Source: JBBRLG01 sp038231495 (GTDB lineage: Bacteria; Planctomycetota; Planctomycetia; Gemmatales; Gemmataceae). Taken from it: a stretch of 7,595 nt of DNA. Each line of letters starts with the position of its first letter. Positions within the stretch are counted from its first letter, which is position 1. The DNA lies in contig JBBRLG010000375.1 in assembly GCA_038231495.1 (NCBI GenBank), positions 1-7,595 on the forward strand, given 5' to 3'. The notes under the pieces were generated by a model that saw only the letters and a program-made list of their open reading frames with translations, was not told where the DNA came from and did no database searches. This document shows positions 1 to 6,405 of this stretch, piece by piece. The position numbers were made by a program, and so were the translations under genes.

Positions 1-118
1 GTTTTTTACCCCGGGGGTAACTGCTGCGTGGCCTTTTTTTGTTTTATCAATTCCGATGACCTTTTCGCTCCGGGATCGCCAGACTAAGCGACCGGCTCGC
101 AATGAAAACGTATTCAAC

Positions 119-137
119 CGCCGGCACGAAGCCGGCG
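119..137. other. Small hairpin in the leader of the dehydrogenase gene
   Basis: A perfect 7-bp inverted repeat (cgccggc / gccggcg) with a 5-nt loop (acgaa) ends 30 nt before the start codon of the dehydrogenase. It is not followed by a T tract, so it does not look like a terminator. It could be a 5' UTR structure or chance in GC-rich DNA. Bases 1-118 contain a short GC-centred palindrome at 6-20 and a T-rich stretch near 34-46. I could not support a promoter or an upstream gene end there. Confidence 0.35.
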
Positions 138-167
138 ACACCCTGAATCGCGAATGGAGTCCCTACC

Positions 168-1517
168 ATGCTTGTCAAACTCGCCGCACCGCACGACACG
201 GCGGCAGACCTTTTGGAGCGCATCGAAAACCGCACGGCAAAAGTGGTGGTCGTCGGCCTCGGCTACGTCGGCCTGCCACTCGCCGAGACGTTTGCCTGGG
301 CCGGCTACCCGGTGATCGGCTTCGACATCGACGCCGGCAAGGTCGAGCGGTTGCGCCGCGGCGAAAGCTACATCGGTCACATCTGCCCCGAGCGCATCGC
401 GGAACTGGTCGGCACCGGCCGCTTCGACGCCACCGACGACCCGGCCCGTTTCGTCGAGGCCGACGCCATCATCATCTGTGTGCCGACGCCGCTGGGCGAG
501 GCCCGCGAACCCGACCTGTCTTACATCGTCCGCACCGCGGAAATGCTGCGGCCGCACCTGCGCGTCGGCCAACTCGTCGTCCTTGAAAGTACGACCTACC
601 CCGGCACGACCGAAGACCTGTTGCTGCCGCTGCTCGAAGAAAGCGGACTGCAAGCGGGCACCGACTTCTTCCTGGCCTATAGCCCCGAACGCGAAGACCC
701 CGGCAACCGGGATTATTCGACTCGCAATATCCCCAAAGTCGTCGGCGGCATCGACGAGACGAGTCAGCGGCTGGCGGTCGCGCTGTACGAGCCGGTCGTC
801 GATGGCGTGGTGCCGGTGTCCGGCACGCGGGTGGCGGAGGCGTGCAAAATCCTCGAAAACACCTACCGTGCGGTGAACATCGCGCTGGTGAACGAACTCA
901 AGGGCGTGTTCGCCGCGATGGGCATTGACGTGTGGGAGGTCATCGCCGCGGCGAAAACGAAGCCGTTCGGGTTCCAGGCGTTTTACCCCGGTCCGGGCCT
1001 CGGCGGCCACTGCATCCCGATCGACCCATTCTATTTGACGTGGGCGGCGCGGAAGTACGGCACCAACACGCGCTTCATCGAACTGGCGGGCGAGATCAAC
1101 ACGGCGATGCCTCAATACGTTGTGGACCGCATCGCGGAGGCGCTAAACGACGACGGCAAGCCGGTGAAGGGCAGCCGCATTTGCATTCTCGGCGTCGCCT
1201 ACAAGAAGGATGTGGACGACTCGCGTGAATCCCCGGCGTTCCCTCTCATGGAGCTGCTCCAGGCGCGGGGGGCTGAATTGACCTACAACGATCCGCACGT
1301 GCCGTCGCTGCCGCGGACCCGGCACCACGACCTGTGCCTGGACAGTGTGGACCTCGTGCCGGAATTCCTCGAAGAACAGGATTGTGTGGTGCTGGTCACG
1401 GACCACTCGGCATATAACGTCGCGCGCATCCTGGAACACACCCGGCTGTTCGTGGACACGCGCAACGCCGCGGCCGGTTGCCCGGCGAGTAAAAACGGTC
1501 GCATCGTCAAGGCGTGA
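168..1517 (+). CDS. UDP-sugar 6-dehydrogenase, WbpA/TviB-like (probable UDP-GlcNAc 6-dehydrogenase)
   Basis: A 449-residue cytoplasmic NAD-dependent nucleotide-sugar dehydrogenase, which oxidises the C6 hydroxyl of a UDP-hexose to a carboxylate in two NAD+-dependent steps. The N-terminal Rossmann domain starts with KVVVVGLGYVGLPLA (25-39). It is followed by CVPTPLG (104-110) and STTYPGT (141-147). The active-site stretch YSPEREDPGN (171-180) is typical of the UDP-N-acetylhexosamine branch rather than the UDP-glucose branch. EACKILEN (224-231) supplies the conserved Lys227 and Asn231. GPGLGGHCIPIDP (275-287) holds the catalytic Cys282 and Asp286. The C-terminal UDP-binding domain carries GVAYKKDVDDSRESP (342-356). 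Length is normal for the family. A GGAG at 156-159, 8 nt before the ATG, supports the start. The epimerase follows 75 nt downstream on the same strand, so co-transcription is likely. The exact substrate (UDP-GlcNAc, UDP-GalNAc or UDP-ManNAc) is inferred from motifs, not shown. Confidence 0.93.
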   Translation: MLVKLAAPHDTAADLLERIENRTAKVVVVGLGYVGLPLAETFAWAGYPVIGFDIDAGKVERLRRGESYIGHICPERIAELVGTGRFDATDDPARFVEADAIIICVPTPLGEAREPDLSYIVRTAEMLRPHLRVGQLVVLESTTYPGTTEDLLLPLLEESGLQAGTDFFLAYSPEREDPGNRDYSTRNIPKVVGGIDETSQRLAVALYEPVVDGVVPVSGTRVAEACKILENTYRAVNIALVNELKGVFAAMGIDVWEVIAAAKTKPFGFQAFYPGPGLGGHCIPIDPFYLTWAARKYGTNTRFIELAGEINTAMPQYVVDRIAEALNDDGKPVKGSRICILGVAYKKDVDDSRESPAFPLMELLQARGAELTYNDPHVPSLPRTRHHDLCLDSVDLVPEFLEEQDCVVLVTDHSAYNVARILEHTRLFVDTRNAAAGCPASKNGRIVKA

Positions 1518-1528
1518 TACAATTATTC

Positions 1529-1573
1529 TGCCGCTTGCGGCTTTGCGGGACAGCCGCAAAGCCGCAAGCGGCA
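1529..1573. repeat. Perfect 20-bp intergenic palindrome with nested palindromic arms
   Basis: The left arm (1529-1548) and right arm (1554-1573) are exact reverse complements over 20 bp, with a 5-nt loop (gacag). Each arm contains its own 12-nt palindrome with two central unpaired bases: gccgcttgcggc at 1530-1541 and gccgcaagcggc at 1561-1572. Either one large hairpin or two small ones could form. It fills most of the gap between dehydrogenase and epimerase and ends 6 nt before the epimerase ribosome binding site. No T tract follows, so it is not a classical terminator. It resembles a REP-like dispersed element; that is inference, since only one copy is visible here. A role in RNA stability or in differential expression of the two genes is possible. 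Confidence 0.85.
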
Positions 1574-1579
1574 AACTTT

Positions 1580-1585
1580 GAAGGA
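1580..1585 (+). promoter_or_regulatory. Ribosome binding site fixing the epimerase start at 1593
   Basis: GAAGGA lies 7 nt before the ATG at 1593, which is ideal spacing. An in-frame TTG at 1578 would extend the protein by five residues, but it sits just before this site and almost touches the hairpin. The ATG also places the glycine-rich NAD-binding motif at residue 8, as is usual in this family. Confidence 0.7.
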
Positions 1586-1592
1586 CCTCCTC

Positions 1593-2576
1593 ATGGCTTT
1601 CTGTCTCGTAACCGGCGGTGGCGGCTTCATCGGTTCGCACCTGGTCGAAGGGCTACTCGACGACGGGCACGCGGTGCGCGTGCTCGACAACTTCAGCACC
1701 GGCAGCATTGAAAACCTGGCCGGCATGCAAGACCGTGTCGAGATCGTCACCGGTGACATCACCGACTTCGCCGCTGTTCAAAAGGCGATGCGCGGCGTTG
1801 AATTGGTTTTTCACCAGGCCGCCTTGGCCTCGGTGCCGCGGAGCGTCGCCGACCCGCTAGCGACCCACCGTGCCTGTGTCGATGGCACTCTGCACGTCCT
1901 GCTCGCGGCGCGCGACGCCGGGGTGCGGCGCGTCGTCTACGCGGCCAGTTCCAGTGCCTACGGCAACTCGGCCCGTCTGCCCAAGTCCGAAACCGACCCG
2001 ACCAACCCGCTGTCGCCGTACGCCGCGGCCAAGCTCGCCGGCGAGCAGTATTGTGCGGCCTTCTCGGAGGTCTACGGCCTGCAAACGGTGCGGCTGCGCT
2101 ACTTCAACGTCTTCGGCCCGCGGCAGACGCCGGACAGCCCCTACGCCGCCGTGATCCCGCTCTTCATTCAGGCGTTGACGGAGGGTAAAAGTCCGCTAAT
2201 TCACGGTGACGGCGAACAGTCGCGCGACTTCACCTACATCGCCGACGTGGTGCAGGCCAACCTCCGCGCCGCCCTCGCGCCCGGCGTCAGCGGCAAGGTC
2301 TATAACGTCGCCTGCGGGCGGCGCACCAGCCTGCTGCAACTGGTCGGACACCTGAACGGGTTGCTCGGCACGCACATCCAACCGAAGCTGGGACCCGAGC
2401 GCGTCGGCGACGTGCGTCACAGCCAGGCCGACATCGAACGGGCCAGGGCCGAGTTGGGCTATCGACCGACGACGGACATGGTGCAGGGCTTGACGCGCTG
2501 CATCGAATGGTGGGAGGGGCGGCAGGGCAAAGCCTTTCGCCCCCGCGCTCGCAAGGCGATGACCGTTTCTTCGTGA
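1593..2576 (+). CDS. NAD-dependent sugar-nucleotide 4-epimerase, WbpP/TviC/GalE-like
   Basis: A 327-residue extended short-chain dehydrogenase. It inverts C4 of a UDP-sugar by transient oxidation with tightly bound NAD. The Rossmann motif GGGGFIGSHL is at 8-17. LDNFSTG (31-37) and GDITD (54-58) follow. The catalytic set is the serine cluster at 119-121 and YxxxK with Tyr143 and Lys147 (SPYAAAK). RYFNVFGPRQ (169-178), GEQSRDFTYI (207-216) and RVGDVRHSQAD (270-280) closely resemble the WbpP/TviC group. Ser277 falls where E. coli GalE has the bulky Tyr299; a small residue there is associated with acceptance of N-acetylated sugars. Paired with the upstream dehydrogenase, it would link UDP-GlcNAc(A) and UDP-GalNAc(A) for polysaccharide synthesis. 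Start set at ATG 1593 by the GAAGGA site. An alternative reading is a plain UDP-glucose 4-epimerase or a UDP-glucuronate epimerase. Confidence 0.92.
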   Translation: MAFCLVTGGGGFIGSHLVEGLLDDGHAVRVLDNFSTGSIENLAGMQDRVEIVTGDITDFAAVQKAMRGVELVFHQAALASVPRSVADPLATHRACVDGTLHVLLAARDAGVRRVVYAASSSAYGNSARLPKSETDPTNPLSPYAAAKLAGEQYCAAFSEVYGLQTVRLRYFNVFGPRQTPDSPYAAVIPLFIQALTEGKSPLIHGDGEQSRDFTYIADVVQANLRAALAPGVSGKVYNVACGRRTSLLQLVGHLNGLLGTHIQPKLGPERVGDVRHSQADIERARAELGYRPTTDMVQGLTRCIEWWEGRQGKAFRPRARKAMTVSS

Positions 2577-2590
2577 GCGATAAATTCCAT

Positions 2591-2622
2591 CACGAAAACA
2601 CGAAAGAATGAAAGCCCGAAAA
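2591..2622 (+). repeat. 8-nt periodic repeat, four units
   Basis: Four consecutive octamers share a (c/a)nngaaa(a/g) pattern: cacgaaaa, cacgaaag, aatgaaag and cccgaaaa. It begins 15 nt after the epimerase stop codon. An 8-nt period is not a multiple of three, so it is unlikely to encode a protein repeat. It may be a dispersed-repeat end or a decayed microsatellite. Confidence 0.65.
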
Positions 2623-2747
2623 AGGATTCGTAACCGTTCACCGCGGTGGTGGGAGTCGGACAGCAATAGACATCCCGTGCTGGGAGTTTTCTGGGTGCGC
2701 GGCAGCGCAGGACGCGCGTCACCGTTCGTTTCTGCCGGACTCCCCTT

Positions 2748-2765
2748 GTTGCCCTTCGGGGCGAC
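2748..2765 (+). other. Hairpin with a C(UUCG)G tetraloop
   Basis: gttgccc pairs with ggggcgac around a ttcg loop closed by C-G. This gives 7 bp (one G-U) plus two possible further G-U pairs at the base. C(UUCG)G loops are exceptionally stable in RNA. It lies 5 nt upstream of the 14-bp inverted repeat. No T tract follows. It may belong to a structured transcript or be part of a repeat. Confidence 0.5.
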
Positions 2766-2770
2766 GGACA

Positions 2771-2832
2771 CGGAAACGAACTTTTTCGTCCTAAACGTCA
2801 GCGGGCTAATGCTTTGAGAAAGTTCGTTTCCG
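2771..2832. repeat. 14-bp perfect inverted repeat with 34-nt spacer
   Basis: Positions 2771-2784 (cggaaacgaacttt) and 2819-2832 (aaagttcgtttccg) are exact reverse complements. Pairing can extend inward by about four more positions with two G-U pairs. The layout (short perfect terminal inverted repeats around a small core) could be a miniature element, or a long stem-loop in RNA. I see no target-site duplication that would prove insertion. Confidence 0.75.
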
Positions 2833-3000
2833 CACCCCCTGGCACACCCCCCCCCGGAGTTGACCACCAACGGCACGGTCCTTGGGGCAGGCGGTAGGGC
2901 CGTTGGCGCGCGGCGGAGCTTCCGAGCCGAGGGCAAAAAAGTCTCCTTTCGACAAAACGGTGAACGATTCCAAGGATTCGTTGCATAATTGCATCTTTTT

Positions 3001-3041
3001 TCGCATTTTCGTCCTGTCGCATTTTCGCGATCGCATTTCCG
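3001..3041. repeat. Three copies of tcgcatttt(c)cg-type 11-mer
   Basis: tcgcattttcg occurs at 3001-3011 and 3017-3027, and tcgcatttccg at 3031-3041 with one change. Start-to-start spacings are 16 and 14 nt. The array lies just beyond the stop codon of the gene remnant at 3047. Near-regular short iterons can be protein-binding sites. Here the AT-rich, decayed look and the lack of a nearby partner gene make a dispersed repeat more likely. Confidence 0.5.
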
Positions 3042-3046
3042 ATTGC

Positions 3047-3151
3047 CTAATGCGCCATGCCGCCGCCCGTTTTCGGCGGCTCGCGGTTGCCGTTAAAGCT
3101 GTACAACGCCGGCGTCATGTAGCGCGTCACCACCTGCCAGGCAGAGGTAAG
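3047..3151 (-). pseudogene. Possible 3' remnant of a lost gene, - strand
   Basis: Read on the - strand, about 34 codons up to the TAG at 3047-3049 look like a real protein end. They include AWQVVTRYMTPALYSF followed by NGNREPPKTGGGMAH. Almost every codon ends in G or C, as in the neighbouring true genes, while the second positions are mixed. Further upstream (above about 3151) the frame runs into the hairpin at 3155-3173 and then the 27-bp palindrome. There it loses coding character, and I see no start codon or ribosome binding site. I do not recognise the protein family. The simplest reading is the last piece of a gene whose body was deleted or displaced by repeats. Chance in GC-rich DNA is the alternative. 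Confidence 0.4.
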
Positions 3152-3154
3152 GAA

Positions 3155-3173
3155 GTGGTCGCGAAGCGGCCAC
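3155..3173. other. 8-bp hairpin with a GCGAAGC core
   Basis: gtggtcgc pairs with gcggccac (one G-T pair) around a gaa triloop. The core gcgaagc at 3161-3167 is the known extra-stable DNA mini-hairpin sequence. It sits between the gene remnant and the large palindrome, so it may be part of the same repeat-derived stretch. Confidence 0.5.
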
Positions 3174-3220
3174 GCTGAGCGGTGCGCGATCACAAGAAGG
3201 GTTCGCGAAGTAACAAGCTC

Positions 3221-3284
3221 GTCAGAGCCGCGACCGTCAGGGAGCGGTGAACGTCCTCCGCTCCCTGACGGTCGCGGCTCTGAC
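3221..3284. repeat. Perfect 27-bp palindrome upstream of the glycosyltransferase
   Basis: Arms at 3221-3247 and 3258-3284 are exact reverse complements over 27 bp, separated by a 10-nt loop (tgaacgtcct). It is the longest perfect inverted repeat in the window and ends 28 nt before the ATG at 3313. No T tract follows. A hairpin this strong in the leader could block or time translation, or mark transcript ends. I think it is a member of a dispersed palindrome family, but only one copy lies here. With no matching arm elsewhere in the window, its copy number cannot be judged. Confidence 0.9.
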
Positions 3285-3312
3285 AGCGGTTTGATTTGGT
3301 AGCAGTCCCACC

Positions 3313-5082
3313 ATGAAAGCGCTTTTCAACAACGCAGCATCCTGGCGCACGCCGACCGTTCTGCTCCTACTCGGCACTACCTACTGCGTCCTCAACGCCT
3401 TTAAACCAATTCAGATCGACGACGCGGCCTATTACTACTTCGCCCGGCAAATCGAGAAAGACCCGCAAAACCCCTACGGCTTCACGCTGCTCTGGTACGA
3501 CCTCCCCAACTCGGCCAACGACGTTCTCGCGCCGCCACTCCTGCCTTACACCTGGGCGCTGGCACTGAGCGTGTGCGGCGACAACCCGGTGCTTTGCAAG
3601 CTGTTCCTCCTTCCCTGGTCGTTGCTCCTCGTGTGCGGCCTGTATGCCTTGTTCCGCCGCTTCGCACCGGGTTGGGAAATGCCGCTGACCGCGTTCACGG
3701 CCTTCTCCCCCGTCTTGTTGCCGAGCCTGAATCTCATGTTGGACGTGCCCGCGCTGGGCCTGTCGCTTTGGGCCATCCACTTTTTCTTACGCGCCTGCGA
3801 CGAGGACGATTACAAACGGGCCGTCGTCGCCGGACTGCTGGCAGGGTTGGCGATTCAGACGAAATACACCGGCCTGGTCGCTCCGGTCGTCATGGTGCTG
3901 GGCGGTATCCTGTTCCGGCGCTGGCGGCTGATTCCCGCCACGGCCCTGACCACCGCGCAGGTTTTCGTTTGCTGGGAATTGCTCGTGGCGCTGAACTACG
4001 GTCGCTCGCACTTCTTCAACCAGGTGACGGAGCAGGCGCTCGTTCCGAAGGAGGGCGGACTACTGGACCGGGTTTTCGCGATCGCCAACGACAAAGTCCT
4101 CTTTCTGCCGATCCTTTTCACCCTCGTCGGCAGCATCGCCCCGGCCCTCATCGTCCTGGGGTTGGCGGCGCTGGACCTGCGCCGCCGGGGGCTGCTGCTC
4201 GCCGCCGGCATACTGGTTCTAGGCATCCTGGCGGTGGCCCTGGATTACTGGCAGCTCGGCCCCCTCTTACAGGCGTGGCTGCAATCGTTCGGCCACCGCA
4301 TCCATTTCGCCTGGGATTTCAAGCTGTCGGACGCCGTGTTCTTCACATATGGCGTCCTCGCCTTTGCCGTGGTGGCGATGGTCGGCGTGCAGTTGCTGGA
4401 GCCACTGCCGCCTGCAACCGACGGCCCGTTGAGCCGGCGCTCGGTGTACCTCACCGTTTTCCTGCTCCTGTGGCTGGCGTTGGAAATCGCCTTCTACTTC
4501 CCGCTGACGCAATTTCCGGCGGTGCGGCGCGTGCTGGGCCTGACCGTCGTGGCGACGTTGCTAACGGGCCGTCTGGTCGCCCAGGCATGCACAAGACCGC
4601 CGGCGCGGCGCAACGTTTGGGCCGTCCTGATCGGGGGAATCGTCCTGGGTTTTGGCTACTTCGCCCTGGATTTCTGGAACGCGCGGGCGCAACCCGCCGC
4701 GGCCGCGGCGGCGTCGGCCTGGGTCCAGGCCCGCGGCGCGCAGCGGGTTTGGTACACGGGCCACTGGGGCTTTCAGTATTACGCCGAGCACCACGGCATG
4801 CAGCCGTTGTACGTCGGCGGCGGGCCTGTTCGCCCCGGCGACTACCTCGTGATTCCCGACGAACCGCACGATCGGCAGGGGGTCCAACTCGACCTCCCCA
4901 AACTGGTCCAGGAATACGTCGTCGTCGAAGAGGATGCCTTTCCCCTGCGGACGGTGGTGAATTACTACGGCGGCACCGTGGCGCTCGAACACCACGACGG
5001 GCCGCGGTTGCGCGTCCGCATCTACCGCGTCATTGAAGAATTCGAGCCGGCTCCGGTCCCGAAGCCGGCCGCCGCGAAGTAG
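3313..5082 (+). CDS. Polytopic GT-C glycosyltransferase, GT39/ArnT-like
   Basis: A 589-residue inner-membrane protein with roughly 12 hydrophobic segments between residues 14 and 453 and a soluble C-terminal part (about 460-589). Such enzymes move a sugar from a polyprenyl-phosphate donor to a protein, lipid or glycan on the outer face of the membrane. Family marks: an acidic pair in the first loop (QIDDAAYYYFARQI, Asp36-Asp37, the usual catalytic place), LMLDVPALGLSLW (141-153) with the second conserved Asp, and AGLAIQTKYTG (177-187) with the conserved Lys184. The start is firm: an in-frame TGA at 3292-3294 excludes any upstream extension, and no other start codon lies between. There is no clear ribosome binding site before the ATG; the leader holds a 27-bp palindrome instead. 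The gene ends 77 nt from the convergent sialidase-like gene, and that gap shows no convincing terminator. Donor and acceptor are unknown; a link to the upstream sugar-nucleotide genes is inference. Confidence 0.82.
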   Translation: MKALFNNAASWRTPTVLLLLGTTYCVLNAFKPIQIDDAAYYYFARQIEKDPQNPYGFTLLWYDLPNSANDVLAPPLLPYTWALALSVCGDNPVLCKLFLLPWSLLLVCGLYALFRRFAPGWEMPLTAFTAFSPVLLPSLNLMLDVPALGLSLWAIHFFLRACDEDDYKRAVVAGLLAGLAIQTKYTGLVAPVVMVLGGILFRRWRLIPATALTTAQVFVCWELLVALNYGRSHFFNQVTEQALVPKEGGLLDRVFAIANDKVLFLPILFTLVGSIAPALIVLGLAALDLRRRGLLLAAGILVLGILAVALDYWQLGPLLQAWLQSFGHRIHFAWDFKLSDAVFFTYGVLAFAVVAMVGVQLLEPLPPATDGPLSRRSVYLTVFLLLWLALEIAFYFPLTQFPAVRRVLGLTVVATLLTGRLVAQACTRPPARRNVWAVLIGGIVLGFGYFALDFWNARAQPAAAAAASAWVQARGAQRVWYTGHWGFQYYAEHHGMQPLYVGGGPVRPGDYLVIPDEPHDRQGVQLDLPKLVQEYVVVEEDAFPLRTVVNYYGGTVALEHHDGPRLRVRIYRVIEEFEPAPVPKPAAAK

Positions 5083-5159
5083 GCCACTACCAAGGCGAAG
5101 TCCGTTCGTGTGGCCGGCGGGGCGTGGGTTCTGGTTTCGTCGAAACGCTCCCGTCCGAT

Positions 5160-6374
5160 TTAATGGAGGATGACGAACCCGCCGTCCGGCCCGGCGACGA
5201 CGGCCGGCAACCCCCACACCGGGATGCCGTCGTCGATCCGGCCTTTCTCCGCGGTCGGTTTGCCCGCCTTGTCGTACACCTGCCACACCAGGGCACCGCC
5301 CTTTTGCCAGCCGGTGCCCTCGGCCCAGACCAGGATCATTTCGCCCCTGGCGTTGAACGCCACGGCCGGGTGCTTGCGGCCGCGCGCTGCCCCCGGTGCC
5401 GCCGTCGCCTGGCCAACCTCCGGCTTCGACGCCGCGACCCGGCCGGTATAAATTTGGCCGTCGGTCTCCCACGCCGCGACCACGCCGTCGGGGCCTTCGG
5501 CGAACGCCTCCGAACTCATCGGGCAGGCCATGATCTCCCACGGATGTACCTTCGTTGCTTCAAAACTTTTGCCGCGGTCGCCGGACGCGAGCAGGTAAAT
5601 GTCGCGGTGAACCTTCGCGCCGGCGGCCCGGTACAGGAAATAGAAATTGCCTTTCGCGTCGGCAAAGCCGCCCATGCCGCAGCAGCCGCACGCACCTGTC
5701 GCCTTGGCGGTGGCCGGCTTCTCGGCGGCGAACGTCTTGCCCTCGTCGGTCGAACGCGCGATCCACACTTGGCGGTTCTCCTCGCCGGCCTCGCCGCCCA
5801 GTTTGAGGCCGTGCCAGGCGACGACGACGTTGCCCTGCGCGTCCGCAGCCACGGTGCCGCCGCCGTCGAGTCCGAAGCTGCCCTGCATCAAGTTGCGCTG
5901 CGGCTCAAAGGCGGTGCCGGCGTCGTTGAGCCGTGCGTAGGACATGGGCGTCCCGGTCGGCGAATCCTTCGGCGTCGACCGCGTCGTGCCGTTCCAGGCG
6001 ACGTGGACGCGACCGCCCTTGCCCACGGCAAGCTGCCCGCCGCGGATGCTGCCCATCGCCATCGCGCTGTCGGCCACGCTGTTCACCGCGACCGGCTCGG
6101 AAAAGCGCTCCTTGCCGGGCTCGCGGCGGACGTAAAAGAGGTCGCCGCCGATCGGTTTGCCCTTGAAATAGAGCAAGTGCAGCACGCCGTTGGCATCCAC
6201 GACCGCCTGCGGCTGGATGCCGTCGTCCGGCGTTTGCAGCACCGCCACCGCCTTGTCGGCGGCGCGGGTGGTGCCGACGACGAGGAGCAAGGCCATGACC
6301 GCCAGCGCTTGCCGGAACGGTCGTTGCTGCACGGCGGTGTTCGTTGCGGAACGCGATTCCTGGGGTGTTGTCAT
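5160..6374 (-). CDS. Exported BNR-repeat (sialidase-like fold) protein
   Basis: A 404-residue protein with a signal peptide: basic n-region ending RPFRQ, hydrophobic core LAVMALLLVVG (24-34), and likely cleavage after TTRA at residue 38. The mature part reads as a beta-propeller with repeated GNVVVAWHG-like strands. Two Asp-box motifs are seen: STDEGKTF (208-215) and SGDRGKSF (264-271). I find no FRIP/YRIP motif and cannot place the arginine triad of true sialidases, so the enzyme name should not be taken literally. It is more likely a glycan- or ligand-binding propeller. Unusual: ACGCCGMGG (228-236) gives C229, C231 and C232, and MACPMS (282-287) adds C284. Such clustered cysteines in an exported protein suggest metal binding or disulfides. 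An AAGG (complement of 6385-6388), 10 nt before the ATG, supports the start. A later Met27 would remove the n-region. It lies downstream of the oxidoreductase on the same strand. Confidence 0.8.
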   Translation of the reverse strand: MTTPQESRSATNTAVQQRPFRQALAVMALLLVVGTTRAADKAVAVLQTPDDGIQPQAVVDANGVLHLLYFKGKPIGGDLFYVRREPGKERFSEPVAVNSVADSAMAMGSIRGGQLAVGKGGRVHVAWNGTTRSTPKDSPTGTPMSYARLNDAGTAFEPQRNLMQGSFGLDGGGTVAADAQGNVVVAWHGLKLGGEAGEENRQVWIARSTDEGKTFAAEKPATAKATGACGCCGMGGFADAKGNFYFLYRAAGAKVHRDIYLLASGDRGKSFEATKVHPWEIMACPMSSEAFAEGPDGVVAAWETDGQIYTGRVAASKPEVGQATAAPGAARGRKHPAVAFNARGEMILVWAEGTGWQKGGALVWQVYDKAGKPTAEKGRIDDGIPVWGLPAVVAGPDGGFVILH

Positions 6375-6405
6375 CGCTTAAGTACCTTATCCTCTCTCAT
6401 GTGTT

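Larger units (their letters stand above)
2577..3312. other. 736-base gap without an intact gene, rich in short repeats
   Basis: I see no intact gene here. Short open frames on both strands (for example + 2608-2817 and - 2806-3036) lack a ribosome binding site and recognisable sequence. Base composition is patchy: AT-rich near 2590-2630 and 2940-3050, and otherwise GC-rich. Besides the elements listed separately, it holds a 9-C homopolymer at 2847-2855, a 10-bp palindrome caccgcggtg at 2639-2648, and the word aaggattcgt twice (2622-2631 and 2972-2981). This second word ties the two AT-rich patches together and hints that they derive from one repeat family. No clear promoter or T-tailed terminator for the flanking genes was found. 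Confidence 0.6.

Noticed and set aside
1..46. Palindrome at 6-20 followed by a T-rich stretch, as a terminator of an upstream gene
   Set aside because: The stem has essentially no loop and the T run begins 14 nt later, so it does not fit an intrinsic terminator.
114..1115. Long open frame on the - strand opposite the dehydrogenase
   Set aside because: It lies wholly antisense to a gene with intact family motifs. Its Arg/Asp/Val-rich composition is that of a GC-driven shadow frame.
2608..2817. 69-codon + frame in the long gap
   Set aside because: It crosses the UUCG hairpin and the inverted repeat, has no ribosome binding site, and shows no protein-like pattern.
2806..3036. 76-codon - frame in the long gap
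   Set aside because: It overlaps the short repeat array and the C9 run and has no recognisable sequence. It is best explained as translated repeat DNA.
3001..3041. CRISPR array or replication iterons
   Set aside because: Units are only 11 nt with unequal short spacings, and there are no cas or replication genes nearby.
3573..5036. 487-codon + frame inside the glycosyltransferase gene
   Set aside because: It is an Arg/Gly/Pro-rich alternative frame with no motifs, while the other frame shows clear membrane segments and GT-C motifs.
5083..5159. Bidirectional terminator between the convergent genes
   Set aside because: Only 5-bp stems (gtttc/gaaac and gccac/gtggc) are found, with no T tracts on either strand.
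4561..5541. 326-codon - frame spanning the convergent gap
   Set aside because: It overlaps two well-supported genes, is Gly/Arg-rich, and has no recognisable domain.
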